Below, in pieces: positions 23,755 through 32,307 of a stretch of 64,000 bases of DNA. The stretch comes from Pedobacter sp. W3I1. Its GTDB lineage: Bacteria > Bacteroidota > Bacteroidia > Sphingobacteriales > Sphingobacteriaceae. The stretch is from NCBI RefSeq assembly GCF_030816015.1, contig NZ_JAUSXN010000001.1, forward strand, positions 682,001-746,000, read 5' to 3'. A program made the translations under genes and the position numbers. Below the pieces are notes generated by a model, which saw only the letters and a list, made by a program, of their open reading frames with translations, made no database searches and was not told where the DNA came from. The stretch's first letter is position 1; each line of letters starts with the position of its first letter.

Positions 23755-24326
23755 TGAATTGGAGAGCATTTTTATATGGTCTGTTCCTGGTGTTGCCTTT
23801 TTTTCTGGCTTCCTGTGGAGACGACGATCTAAAAAATGCCAATTCAGTGTCACCAAATAAAGTAATCTTAAGCAGAGACCGTACCATTGGTGTGGATATT
23901 ACTTATAGCGATTCGGCCAGAATTAAGGCTAAAGGTTATGCGCCGATAATGGATAAGGTTACCCCTACCAACGGAAGCGCTTATCAGGAAATGATTAAGG
24001 GTGTAAATATCGATTTCTATAATCCGAACGGAACCATTGATGGGAACCTGGTTTGCGATTATGCCATTAGGAAAGACAATGAGCTTAAGACCGAATTCAG
24101 GAAAAACGTAGTGGTGAAAAACAGTAAGGGTGATACCTTTTCCTCACAAGAATTAATTTGGGATGAATCGAAGAAGATTTTTTATTCCAATCAGCGGGTA
24201 TATGTGAAAGGTGTAGATGGTAGTATTGGCGAAGGTATTAACTTTAAAGCCCCACAAGATTTTAGCACTTATGAAATGGATAGTGGAAACGGTGAATTGA
24301 ATATGAAGGAAGGTGTGGCGCCTTAA
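23754..24326 (+). CDS. lptC: LPS export protein LptC (lipoprotein form)
   Basis: A 190-aa protein. The N-terminal hydrophobic segment ends in a lipobox-like LASC (Cys at about residue 22), a form usual for LptC in Bacteroidota. The rest is the beta-jellyroll LptC domain: DVTYSDSARIKAKGYAP-like strand, VNIDFYNPNGTIDGNLVCDYAI, and FSSQELIWDESKKIFYSN (about 130-147), which is the conserved signature. LptC bridges LptB2FG and LptA in the periplasm. The start overlaps the stop of the barrel gene by one base. Confidence 0.85.
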   Translation: MNWRAFLYGLFLVLPFFLASCGDDDLKNANSVSPNKVILSRDRTIGVDITYSDSARIKAKGYAPIMDKVTPTNGSAYQEMIKGVNIDFYNPNGTIDGNLVCDYAIRKDNELKTEFRKNVVVKNSKGDTFSSQELIWDESKKIFYSNQRVYVKGVDGSIGEGINFKAPQDFSTYEMDSGNGELNMKEGVAP

Positions 24327-24329
24327 CCT

Positions 24330-24470
24330 AATGAGTGAATGATAGAATTTTGAATGAGTGAATGTTAAGTGGACTTACTTTTTTGCTATCATTCAGTCAT
24401 TCAAGCAATCAATAATTCCCTCATTCTCTCATTCAATCAATCTCTCAATCAATCATTAAAATAGGGCTTC
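24330..24470. repeat. ATTC/GAAT-rich low-complexity hairpin region
   Basis: The left part (24334-24365) repeats GAATG-AGTGAATG, and the right part (24395-24460) repeats CATTC, TCATTC and CAATCAAT. The two halves are complementary in a loose way and can form a long imperfect hairpin between lptC and ppiD, which may act as a transcription end. Confidence 0.5.
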
Positions 24471-24583
24471 TATTGCCTTAAAAATTAAACACTTAATAAA
24501 TAAAATTTTGTGTTTTCTTTTTTGAGGCAAATTTGTATCTTGCGCCCTCTTAAAAAAGAACTAAATAAATTTATAATTACAAT

Positions 24584-26668
24584 ATGGGATTAATGACATT
24601 TTTGCGTAACCGTGCGGGCTACATCCTGGTCTTCGCAATCGGTTTTGCAATTGTTGCATTTTTAGTAGGTGATGCAATTAACGTGGGTAAACCTTTTTGG
24701 GCAGCAGATCAAAAAGTTGTAGGATCAATTGATGGTAAGGATATCAGTATTGATGAATTCGGACCAAAGGTTGATCAGGGTGTAAACCAGATGAAACAAC
24801 AATATGGCGGTAGTGCAAATGCACAGATGACCGCTATGGCTGTAGATCAGGCATGGAATGCAGAGTTGGCAAAAGTTTTGTTAACTAAAGAATATGATCG
24901 TTTAGGTTTAACCGTTTCTGAAGATGAATTGTTAGATTTATTACAAGGTCAAAACCCTAGCCCCCTGATTAAACAATATTTCTCTAACCCACAAACAGGA
25001 CAGTTAGACCGTGCTACCTTGATGAACTTTCTAAAATCGAAAGAACCTCAGGCTTTGCAGCAATCTACTATGTTACAGGAAGAAATTAAAAACCAGGCCT
25101 TGCAGACCAAATATTCTAACTTAATCCGTAATTCGGTTTATGTAACTTCTTTAGAAGCTACAGATGAGTATACCAACCGCAATAAACTGGCTAATTTTAA
25201 ATACGTAAGTTTAGATTATACTTCTATTCCTGATGCTGCTGTTAAATTAACAGACAACGACTACTCAGAATATTATGAGCAGAACAAAGCACGTTTCAAC
25301 AATCCACAAGAAACACGTGCTTTCGAATACGTTACTTTCAGTATCAGCCCAACCAAAGCAGATTCATTGGCAATCAAAGCTCAGGTAGATAAAATTGCTG
25401 CTGATTTCCAGGTAGCTAAAAACGATTCACTTTTCGCAGCAATTAATTCAGACGTAAAAGTTCCCTTTACTTATATCACAAAAGGTAAACTTGATCCAGC
25501 GGTTGATTCGGCAGTGTTTGCTTTACCGGCAGGCAGTTTTTATGGTCCTAAATTAACAGGTAACTCCTACAAAATTATAAAGGTAGTTTCTACCCGGATT
25601 TCTCCTGATTCAGTAAAAGCAAGTCACATCTTAATCGATCCGGCTAAAGTGGGTGGCGAAGATAAAGCACTTAAGTTGGCTGATTCATTAAAAGCATTAA
25701 TTTTAAAGGGCGCTAACTTTGCAGAACTGGCTAAAAACTACAGCGTAGATGGTTCGAAAGATAAAGGCGGTGAAATGCCGGCTTTTGCCCGTGGTGCGAT
25801 GGTACCTGAGTTTGAGAATGCAGCCTTTGATGGTAAAACAGGAGATCTTAAAGTAGTAAAATCTCAGTTTGGATACCATGTGCTTAAAATTGAAAAACAG
25901 ATCGGTTCATCTAAAGTAGCTAAATTAGCTTACGTAGAAAAAGCATTAAATGCGAGTAGCAAAACCCAGGCAGCTGCTTACAAAGCCGCAAGTAATTTCT
26001 TAACCGAAGTAAAAGGTAACGATTTTAGCAAATTTGCAGCACAAAAAGGATTAAAAGTTGCTGTTGCTGATAAGGTTGCCGCTACACAAGGATTTGCAGC
26101 TGGATTAGATAATCCACGTAAATTAATCCAGGACGCTTACGCAACAGATAAAGGTGATGTATTACCTGAAATTTATACAATGAGCAATGCTTATGTTGTG
26201 GCCCGTTTAACTACCATCAGTCCGAAAGGTGTTTTATCATTAGCCGATGTGAAGAAAGAAATCGAGCCAATGGTAATCAACGCGGTTAAAGCAAAACAGC
26301 TGAAAGAAAAATTAGCTAAGGCAGGTAAAGGAAGTTTGGAGCAGGTTGCTGCTAAAGTTGCACGTCCGGTTAATCCTGTACAGAATGTCGTATTTGCCAA
26401 TCCGGTAATCCCGGGTGTAGCACAGGAAAATGCTTTAGTAGGAAGCGTTTTCGGTTCACAGCCAGGTAAAGTGTCTGCTCCTGTTCAGGGCGAACGTGGT
26501 GTTTATGTGTTTTCAGTTGATGGATTTACTAATCCTGCGCCAATTGCCAACATGTTCAAACAGAAAGAAAGCATGATGTTAAGTTTAGGACAGCGTTCGT
26601 TAGGATCGGCTTTCCAGGCTTTACAAGAAAATGCAAAGATAAAAGACAATCGCGTGAAATTCTATTAA
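24584..26668 (+). CDS. ppiD: PpiD/SurA-type periplasmic peptidyl-prolyl isomerase
   Basis: A 694-aa protein with one N-terminal membrane anchor (residues 11-29, AGYILVFAIGFAIVAFLVG), a SurA/PpiD N-terminal chaperone domain (about 40-230), a parvulin (PPIC) domain (about 340-450; KASHILID, FAELAKNYSVDGSKDKGGE, QFGYHVLKIEKQ) and a second degenerate rotamase-like region. It helps outer-membrane proteins fold after Sec export. A -7-like TATCTTGC (24536-24543) lies about 40 bases upstream of the ATG. The gene ends at a strong terminator and stands alone. Confidence 0.93.
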   Translation: MGLMTFLRNRAGYILVFAIGFAIVAFLVGDAINVGKPFWAADQKVVGSIDGKDISIDEFGPKVDQGVNQMKQQYGGSANAQMTAMAVDQAWNAELAKVLLTKEYDRLGLTVSEDELLDLLQGQNPSPLIKQYFSNPQTGQLDRATLMNFLKSKEPQALQQSTMLQEEIKNQALQTKYSNLIRNSVYVTSLEATDEYTNRNKLANFKYVSLDYTSIPDAAVKLTDNDYSEYYEQNKARFNNPQETRAFEYVTFSISPTKADSLAIKAQVDKIAADFQVAKNDSLFAAINSDVKVPFTYITKGKLDPAVDSAVFALPAGSFYGPKLTGNSYKIIKVVSTRISPDSVKASHILIDPAKVGGEDKALKLADSLKALILKGANFAELAKNYSVDGSKDKGGEMPAFARGAMVPEFENAAFDGKTGDLKVVKSQFGYHVLKIEKQIGSSKVAKLAYVEKALNASSKTQAAAYKAASNFLTEVKGNDFSKFAAQKGLKVAVADKVAATQGFAAGLDNPRKLIQDAYATDKGDVLPEIYTMSNAYVVARLTTISPKGVLSLADVKKEIEPMVINAVKAKQLKEKLAKAGKGSLEQVAAKVARPVNPVQNVVFANPVIPGVAQENALVGSVFGSQPGKVSAPVQGERGVYVFSVDGFTNPAPIANMFKQKESMMLSLGQRSLGSAFQALQENAKIKDNRVKFY

Positions 26669-26689
26669 ATAGAAATTCCGTAATTTTGT

Positions 26690-26726
26690 AACCGTTCCGA
26701 TGATTAGTCGGAACGGTTTTTTTTAT
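26690..26726 (+). terminator. Rho-independent terminator after ppiD
   Basis: AACCGTTCCGA (26690-26700), 7-base loop, TCGGAACGGTT (26708-26718), then a run of eight T residues. Perfect 11-bp stem. The next gene starts 16 bases beyond the T run. Confidence 0.92.
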
Positions 26727-26734
26727 TTAAGGCC

Positions 26735-27250
26735 ATGGAAATTCAGGAAAACATTATTAATAAAGTAGCGAACAGCGGTTTAATAACCTTAAATCTGGAA
26801 GATTTTTATCATAAAGGCGAAAGGGTAGTTTATGATATTGTAGATAATCTGTTTCATGGTTTAATGTTAAGGGAAAAGGATTTTAGGGAGTTTATCAAAA
26901 ATCACGATTGGACACAATACCAGGATAAGAATGTAGCCATTATCTGTTCGGCCGATGCCATTGTGCCTACCTGGGCATATATGCTGCTGGCCAACAGGCT
27001 AAAGCCATATGCTAATGAAGTGGTATTTGGCGACTTAAACACATTGGAGGCTGTTTTATTTACCAAGGCATTGGCTAAAATTAATCCGCAGGATTATGCC
27101 AACGAGCGTGTGGTGGTAAAAGGATGTGGAGATATCGAAGTTCCGGTTTCAGCCTATGTTGAGGTAACCAACCTGCTAACCCCGGTAGTGAAAAGCATTA
27201 TGTTTGGCGAGCCCTGCTCTACAGTTCCTGTATATAAAAGAAAAGATTAA
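26735..27250 (+). CDS. DUF2480 family protein
   Basis: A 171-aa cytoplasmic protein (no signal peptide) matching DUF2480 of Bacteroidota: NKVANSGLITLNLEDFYHKGERVVYDIVDNLFHGLMLREKDFR at the N-terminus, then AIICSADAIVPTWAYMLL (about 69-86) and the C-terminal VKSIMFGEPCSTVPVYKR with a conserved Cys. The function is unknown. A -7-like TAATTTTG at 26681-26688 lies before the ppiD terminator and might serve this gene. Confidence 0.9.
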   Translation: MEIQENIINKVANSGLITLNLEDFYHKGERVVYDIVDNLFHGLMLREKDFREFIKNHDWTQYQDKNVAIICSADAIVPTWAYMLLANRLKPYANEVVFGDLNTLEAVLFTKALAKINPQDYANERVVVKGCGDIEVPVSAYVEVTNLLTPVVKSIMFGEPCSTVPVYKRKD

Positions 27251-27326
27251 ATTTTGGATTGCTTTTTGTATATCTTCATGGGAGAAAGAATTTGACCAGG
27301 TTAATAATGGTTCTTTCAAGATTCGG

Positions 27327-27360
27327 CTGTCGTCATCCTGAATTTATTTCAGGATCTATG
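27327..27360. repeat. Dispersed repeat fragment
   Basis: GTCGTCATCCTGAATTTATT followed by TCAGGATCTA: the stem TCCTGAA...TTCAGGA is the same phrase as near 17.27 kb. It lies about 20 bases before the DUF3108 gene. Confidence 0.5.
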
Positions 27361-27380
27361 CTGTTAATCAACACACACAA

Positions 27381-28169
27381 ATGCGTACAAAAGCAATGAA
27401 GAAATTATTTTTAACGGTCGCGGCTGGCTTATGCAGTCTTTTCACAATGGCTCAGGAACTTCCTTTGAAGAAAGAATCTGTATTTCAGGAAGGTGAGGTG
27501 TTACAATATAAATTAAGATACGGGTTTATCACCGCGGCAGAGGCTACAATTAAGGTCACTAATTCTGATTTAAAGTTTGATAACAGGCCTACCTATAAAC
27601 TTACCGTTGATGCGCAGACCTCTGGAACCTTTGATGTTTTTTACAAGATAAGAGATCATTACGATTCTTATATCGATAAAACCAGCCTCTTGCCGTACTT
27701 CTACCAGGAGAATATAAGAGAGGCCAGTTACAGGCGCCAGGATAAAGCGCGTTTTACGCAAAGTGCTAAAAAAGTAGTTTCGAACAGGGGAACTTTTACC
27801 ACACCAACCGATCAGACTTTTGATCTGGTTTCGGCCTATTACTTTGCCCGAAGCCTTGACATTGGTAAAATCAAAGTTGGCGATAAGTTTAAACTGAACT
27901 ATTTTTTAGGAGATGAAATTTCTGCTTTAGAGGTTGAATATGTGGGTAAAGAAACCATTAAAAGTAAATTAGGGAATATCCGTTGTTTAAAATTTAGCCC
28001 ATCGATAAAACCGGGAAGGATCTTTAAAAAAGATAGCCGGTTATACCTTTGGGTAACTGACGATGGAAACCGCGTACCGATAAAGGCTCAGGTAGAGATA
28101 TTAGTTGGCGCGGTAACCATGGAATTAAAATCGGCCAATGGGCTGAAATATGCTTTAGCAAAAGAATAA
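27381..28169 (+). CDS. DUF3108 domain-containing secreted protein
   Basis: A 262-aa protein (or 257 aa from the second ATG at 27396, MKKLFLTVAAG). A signal peptide ends at TMAQ, then the DUF3108 domain: FQEGEVLQYKLRYGFITAAEATIKV (about 32-56), DHYDSYIDKTSLLPYFYQENIREASYRR and the C-terminal DSRLYLWVTDDGNRVPIKAQVEI. The function is unknown; the domain is beta-rich and periplasmic. The stop codon overlaps the start of the DUF3109 gene by one base, so the two form an operon. Confidence 0.88.
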   Translation: MRTKAMKKLFLTVAAGLCSLFTMAQELPLKKESVFQEGEVLQYKLRYGFITAAEATIKVTNSDLKFDNRPTYKLTVDAQTSGTFDVFYKIRDHYDSYIDKTSLLPYFYQENIREASYRRQDKARFTQSAKKVVSNRGTFTTPTDQTFDLVSAYYFARSLDIGKIKVGDKFKLNYFLGDEISALEVEYVGKETIKSKLGNIRCLKFSPSIKPGRIFKKDSRLYLWVTDDGNRVPIKAQVEILVGAVTMELKSANGLKYALAKE

Positions 28170-28735
28170 TGATGATAGAAGTTGAACAGGTGCTGGTGCA
28201 CGAAGATGTATTGAAAGAGAACTTTGTTTGTAATTTAAGCAAATGTAAAGGGATCTGTTGTGTAGAAGGTGATTCGGGTGCACCATTGGATAATGAAGAA
28301 AAAGCTATTTTAGAAGAGATCTATCCAAAAATTAAACACCTGTTAAATGAAAAAGGCATTAAAGCCATTGAAGAGCAAGGGGTTTATGTAGTGGATGAAG
28401 ATGGCGATTTAACCACCCCCTGTGTAGATAAAAATAAAGAATGCGCTTATGTGCTTTTCGAAGGTGGTATTACCAAATGTGCCATTGAAAAAGCTTATGA
28501 GCAGGGTATTGTAGACTGGCAGAAACCGATCTCCTGTCACCTCTATCCCATCCGGATAACTAAATATCCGGAATTCGAAGTGTTAAATTATGACCGCTGG
28601 CACATCTGCCACGATGCCTGTACTTTTGGTCGTGAGCTTAAGGTGCCGGTATACAGTTTTTTAAAGGGACCGCTTATCCGCAAATACGGAGAAGACTGGT
28701 ATAAAGAACTGGAAAGTTCGGTGGCGGCAATGTAG
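28169..28735 (+). CDS. DUF3109 family cysteine-rich protein
   Basis: A 188-aa cytoplasmic protein with the DUF3109 pattern: NLSKCKGICCVEGDSGAPL (about 22-40), TPCVDKNKECAYV, KCAIEKAYEQG, ISCHLYPIRI, and WHICHDACTFG (about 147-157). The eleven cysteines arranged as CxxxCC, C, C, C, C and CxxxC suggest binding of metal or an Fe-S cluster, related to the CxxCxxxCC (YkgJ-type) families; no enzyme activity is known. It overlaps the DUF3108 gene by one base. Confidence 0.88.
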   Translation: MMIEVEQVLVHEDVLKENFVCNLSKCKGICCVEGDSGAPLDNEEKAILEEIYPKIKHLLNEKGIKAIEEQGVYVVDEDGDLTTPCVDKNKECAYVLFEGGITKCAIEKAYEQGIVDWQKPISCHLYPIRITKYPEFEVLNYDRWHICHDACTFGRELKVPVYSFLKGPLIRKYGEDWYKELESSVAAM

Positions 28736-28940
28736 GTTTTCTTCTGTATTGGTAAGTTTGAGTGATGGTAAAAGTTGATTATATGCTAATTACGTTTTAT
28801 CATACTTAGGCTAAGTATCAATTTGAGCATATACTTCATTGGATTTTTACTTATAGCCTTCTTTTGAAACTTTATGCTCCTATTAAACTTAAGTAATAAG
28901 GATCTCTTGAAACTAATTTTCAATTTATAAGTTTATAGTT

Positions 28941-28948
28941 TAACTTTG
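28941..28948 (+). promoter_or_regulatory. Putative -7 box of the 70-aa membrane protein
   Basis: TAACTTTG, a perfect TAnnTTTG match, 20 bases upstream of the ATG at 28969. No -33 TTG is obvious. Confidence 0.5.
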
Positions 28949-28968
28949 TATTTCTAACTGAATATTTT

Positions 28969-29181
28969 ATGAGCAATATCTCTGATCCGAAACTGGTGAA
29001 AAAAGGTGACAGGATGGACAATGAGCATAATAACCTTGATGAATCTTACACTCCTGTTTCAAAACACAAATTTGAAGGGTGGCCCATCTTGTGGATCTTA
29101 ATTGCGATATTTTTGATTTCTGCAATTTTATGGTATACAGGAGCTGCGCCCTACTTAATTAAGTGGATCGCCAACAAATAA
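28969..29181 (+). CDS. Small single-span membrane protein, unknown function
   Basis: A 70-aa protein: a polar N-terminal half (about residues 1-37), one strongly hydrophobic helix (WPILWILIAIFLISAILWY, about 38-56) and a short C-terminal PYLIKWIANK. I do not recognise a family. A good -7 element precedes it at a normal distance. A second small membrane ORF converges on it from the opposite strand. The isolated position between DUF3109 and the polysaccharide locus gives no clue to its job. Confidence 0.6.
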   Translation: MSNISDPKLVKKGDRMDNEHNNLDESYTPVSKHKFEGWPILWILIAIFLISAILWYTGAAPYLIKWIANK

Positions 29182-29297
29182 AGAAGTATTCCAAAAATAC
29201 TGAGGCTAAATTTTAGCCATATGGATCATTGCCTTTCTCTGAAAAGGTCAAATGCATTAAAGGGAGACGTTAATTTTGATGAAGTAGAAAAAACTGG

Positions 29298-29408
29298 TTA
29301 AAATTTTTCGTCATCGCTGGGAATCTGCTCAGCGGAGAAATAGCAGTACAACATTGTTCCAAAAGAAATAATATAGAATGCCGCGGTAATTAAAAGGAAT
29401 GTGCTCAT
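29298..29408 (-). CDS. 36-aa small membrane protein, undescribed
   Basis: A short minus-strand ORF, ATG at 29408 to TAA at 29298. It encodes one membrane helix (about residues 3-24, TFLLITAAFYIISFGTMLYC) and an acidic tail ending EQIPSDDEKF. The codon pattern and amphipathic layout look like a real gene rather than chance, but I see no family match and no perfect promoter. The layout (helix then acidic tail) is like that of the 31-aa ORF at 17570. Confidence 0.4.
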   Translation of the reverse strand: MSTFLLITAAFYIISFGTMLYCYFSAEQIPSDDEKF

Positions 29409-29722
29409 ATCAAATAGTTATTTGGTTAGTGTAATTATAACGTTAAGTTATCTTAAATTATATAAGGCAGTATATTTATTTTCTATTAATTATTAACATA
29501 GTTTATTTTAATGTTGAAAACTAAATAAATAGTTTGTGGTTTGTAATTACACTCCTCGTTTTATAATTAGCAATGCAATTAAAAACAGCAATATCTACTG
29601 TTCAAATAAGATAATCGACTAAAACTTAGAAAAATAAATAAAACGCCAAGCAATATCGTTCTGAATTCGCCTTTTAAGATTCGATATTTAGCCACTCAGA
29701 TGTTAAGAATGTCAAAATTAAG
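29409..29722. other. AT-rich spacer before the polysaccharide locus
   Basis: No gene or repeat recognised. It is notably AT-rich (many TTAT/TAAT runs) and leads into the rfbB promoter. Confidence 0.5.
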
Positions 29723-29753
29723 TTGTTTTTTGCCTGAATCTAACTTACTTTAG
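29723..29753 (+). promoter_or_regulatory. Putative promoter of rfbBCDA
   Basis: TTG (29723-29725), exactly 20 bases, then TACTTTAG (29746-29753), one mismatch from TAnnTTTG. The GTG start of rfbB lies 25 bases further on. Confidence 0.4.
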
Positions 29754-29778
29754 CGGAATTGAAAATCATTTAATAACT

Positions 29779-30831
29779 GTGAAAAAAATCTTAATCACTG
29801 GTGGTGCGGGCTTTATTGGCTCTCATGTAGTCCGCCGTTTTGTAAATAATTATCCCGGGTACGAGATCGTCAATTTAGATAAACTTACCTATGCTGGTAA
29901 TCTGGCTAACTTAACCGATATTGAAAATAAGCCAAATTACAGATTTGTAAAGGAAGACATCACAGATGCTACTGCAATGTTTGATCTGTTTAAGGCAGAA
30001 AATTTTGATGCAGTGATTCATTTGGCAGCAGAAAGTCATGTAGATCGTTCTATTTCTGACCCAACCGCTTTTGTGATTACCAATGTTATCGGCACGGTGA
30101 ATTTATTAAATGCTGCCCGCGAATACTGGAAAGGTGATTATCATAAAAAACGTTTCTACCATGTAAGTACCGATGAGGTATATGGTGCTTTGGGTGAAAC
30201 AGGGATGTTTACCGAAACTACAGCCTACGATCCACATAGCCCCTATTCGGCATCAAAAGCGAGTTCTGATCATTTTGTGAGGGCCTATCATGATACCTAT
30301 GGTATGGACTGTGTAATTTCGAATTGCTCTAATAATTATGGTTCTCATCATTTCCCTGAGAAACTGATTCCACTGGCGATAAATAATATTAAAAATAACA
30401 AACTGGTACCAGTGTATGGTAAAGGTGAAAATGTACGCGATTGGTTATGGGTTGAAGACCATGCCAGGGCAATTGACGTGATTTTCCATAACTCGAAAAC
30501 AGGTGATACCTATAATATCGGTGGCCATAACGAATTGAAAAATATTGACCTGATTAATTTGCTTTGCACCATTATGGATCAGAAACTGGGCCGCGAAGCC
30601 GGGGAATCGGCCAAACTGATTACCTATGTAACCGACCGTGCAGGGCATGATTTACGTTATGCCATAGATTCAAGTAAACTGCAAAATCAATTGGACTGGG
30701 TACCAAGCTTACAATTTGAAGAAGGCTTGGCCAAAACAGTAGATTGGTATTTACAAAACGAAGACTGGTTAAACAATGTAACCTCTGGTAATTATCAATC
30801 TTATTACGAACAGCAGTACAACAATAAATAA
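29779..30831 (+). CDS. rfbB: dTDP-glucose 4,6-dehydratase
   Basis: A 350-aa extended SDR that turns dTDP-glucose into dTDP-4-keto-6-deoxyglucose, the branch point for L-rhamnose and other deoxysugars. The NAD motif GGAGFIGSHVVRRF is at residues 7-20, STDEVYG (about 129-135) and YSASKASSDH (about 156-165) give the catalytic Thr/Asp/Glu and Tyr-x3-Lys. The start is GTG. It begins the rfbBCDA unit with no gap to rfbC. Its product can also feed the 2,3-dehydratase module near 53 kb. Confidence 0.96.
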   Translation: MKKILITGGAGFIGSHVVRRFVNNYPGYEIVNLDKLTYAGNLANLTDIENKPNYRFVKEDITDATAMFDLFKAENFDAVIHLAAESHVDRSISDPTAFVITNVIGTVNLLNAAREYWKGDYHKKRFYHVSTDEVYGALGETGMFTETTAYDPHSPYSASKASSDHFVRAYHDTYGMDCVISNCSNNYGSHHFPEKLIPLAINNIKNNKLVPVYGKGENVRDWLWVEDHARAIDVIFHNSKTGDTYNIGGHNELKNIDLINLLCTIMDQKLGREAGESAKLITYVTDRAGHDLRYAIDSSKLQNQLDWVPSLQFEEGLAKTVDWYLQNEDWLNNVTSGNYQSYYEQQYNNK

Positions 30832-31379
30832 TGGAAATCGAGCAAACAGGATTAAAAGACTGTCTGATTATTAAACCAAGGATATTTGAAGATCCAAGAG
30901 GCTATTTTTTCGAAAGCTTCAACAGAAATACTTTCGAAGAGAAAACAGGTATGCCGGGCAATTTTGTTCAAGATAACCAGTCGTTTTCTTCCTATGGTGT
31001 AATTAGGGGGCTACATGCTCAAGCCGGAGAATTTGCGCAGGCTAAATTAGTAAGTGTGATTAGAGGCGAAGTTTTGGATGTTGCAATAGACGCCCGCCCC
31101 GGTTCGCAAACTTATGGAAAACATTTTTCTATTAAACTCAATGCTAAGAACAAATTACAAGTATATATTCCGAGAGGATTTGTACATGGTTTTTCGGTAT
31201 TGAGTGAAACCGCAGAATTTTTATATAAATGCGATAATTTTTTTAACAAGGCCTCAGAAATCGGCGTAATTTATAACGATTCGGATTTAAATATTGATTG
31301 GTTAATTCCTGAAGAGCATCAGGCTGTTTCTGATAAAGACCTGCTTTTAAAACCCTTTTCAGCGTTACACCATATATGA
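30831..31379 (+). CDS. rfbC: dTDP-4-dehydrorhamnose 3,5-epimerase
   Basis: A 182-aa cupin that epimerises dTDP-4-keto-6-deoxyglucose at C3 and C5. Key parts are FFESFNRNTFEE, the substrate loop DNQSFSSYGVIRGLHAQ with the catalytic His in RGLH (about residue 62), and PRGFVHGFSVLS (about 115-126). HAQAG replaces the more usual HxQ(x)PP turn, a common variation. The start codon overlaps the rfbB stop by one base and the end overlaps rfbD by four bases. Confidence 0.94.
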   Translation: MEIEQTGLKDCLIIKPRIFEDPRGYFFESFNRNTFEEKTGMPGNFVQDNQSFSSYGVIRGLHAQAGEFAQAKLVSVIRGEVLDVAIDARPGSQTYGKHFSIKLNAKNKLQVYIPRGFVHGFSVLSETAEFLYKCDNFFNKASEIGVIYNDSDLNIDWLIPEEHQAVSDKDLLLKPFSALHHI

Positions 31380-32236
31380 GTAAAATATTAGTAATTGGCG
31401 CTGGCGGGCAATTGGGCCAATGTTTAAAAACAGTAGCTGAACGCAGGGGGATTAACGATATTGTTTTCCCTGCAGAACAGGATGCCAATATTCTGAATGG
31501 AAGTGGTTTGAATGAGCTTTTGGCTAAGGAGCAGCCTGCTTTTGTAATTAACTGCGCGGCGTATACCGCTGTTGATAAAGCCGAAGATGAGGTTGAGCTG
31601 TCCAAAGCCATTAACGAAACAGGGGCAGCCTATCTGGCTTCGGCTTGTTTGACAAATAGGGCTACACTTATACATGTGTCTACCGATTTTGTTTTCGAAG
31701 GAAATGAAGTGAAATTGCTAAAGGAGGATGACGCTGCTAAACCCATTAATGTTTATGGTGTAACCAAATTAGATGGAGAAAAAGCAGTGCTATCAATATT
31801 ACCTGCCCATTTCATTATCCGCACCAGCTGGTTATATTCTGAATATGCCAACAACTTTGTAAAAACCATGCTGAAACTGGGTGCTGAACGGGATGAGCTG
31901 AATATTATTGCCGATCAGGTGGGTACACCAACTTATGCGATCGATCTGGCAAATGCTATTTTTGATATCGTTGCTTCTTCATCAACAGCTTATGGCGTTT
32001 ACCATTATAGTAACGAAGGTGTAACCTCTTGGTTCGATTTTGCAAAGGCTATTTTTGAGATTAGCGAAACTGCGGTTAAAGTTAATCCGATACCGGGTTC
32101 TGCCTATCCAACTAAAGCTACACGACCGGCATTTTCGGTAATGGATAAAACCAAGATCAAAGAAATTTTTAGTATCGAAATTCCTTACTGGAGAGATAGT
32201 TTGGTGGAGTGTATAAAACAAATTAAAATACAATAA
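31376..32236 (+). CDS. rfbD: dTDP-4-dehydrorhamnose reductase
   Basis: A 286-aa RmlD-type reductase that makes dTDP-L-rhamnose with NAD(P)H. The nucleotide motif GAGGQLGQCL (about residues 7-16), NCAAYTAVDKAE, STDFVFEG (about 102-109) and the catalytic YGVTKLDGE (Tyr-x3-Lys, about 126-134) are present. The start overlaps rfbC by 4 bases (ATGA). After it, a 71-base gap with a tandem repeat leads to rfbA. Confidence 0.94.
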   Translation: MSKILVIGAGGQLGQCLKTVAERRGINDIVFPAEQDANILNGSGLNELLAKEQPAFVINCAAYTAVDKAEDEVELSKAINETGAAYLASACLTNRATLIHVSTDFVFEGNEVKLLKEDDAAKPINVYGVTKLDGEKAVLSILPAHFIIRTSWLYSEYANNFVKTMLKLGAERDELNIIADQVGTPTYAIDLANAIFDIVASSSTAYGVYHYSNEGVTSWFDFAKAIFEISETAVKVNPIPGSAYPTKATRPAFSVMDKTKIKEIFSIEIPYWRDSLVECIKQIKIQ

Positions 32237-32265
32237 ATAGGCATCATTATTTCATTTAGGTCTGT

Positions 32266-32300
32266 AATGACCAATGAACCAATGACCAATGAACTAATGA
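32266..32300. repeat. Tandem 15-bp repeat before rfbA
   Basis: AATGACCAATGAACC (32266-32280) is followed by AATGACCAATGAACT (32281-32295) and a partial AATGACTAA. It occupies the short rfbD-rfbA spacer, 8 bases before the rfbA start, where a ribosome-binding site would lie. Confidence 0.7.
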
Positions 32301-32307
32301 CTAAAAT

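Noticed and set aside
26681..26688. TAATTTTG as promoter of the DUF2480 gene
   Set aside because: It matches the -7 consensus but lies before the ppiD terminator, whose hairpin would then sit in the leader; not supported enough to list as a feature.
30831..31379. rfbC and the 45633 gene as simple duplicates
   Set aside because: They share the fold and motifs but differ widely in sequence and lie in different nucleotide-sugar pathways.
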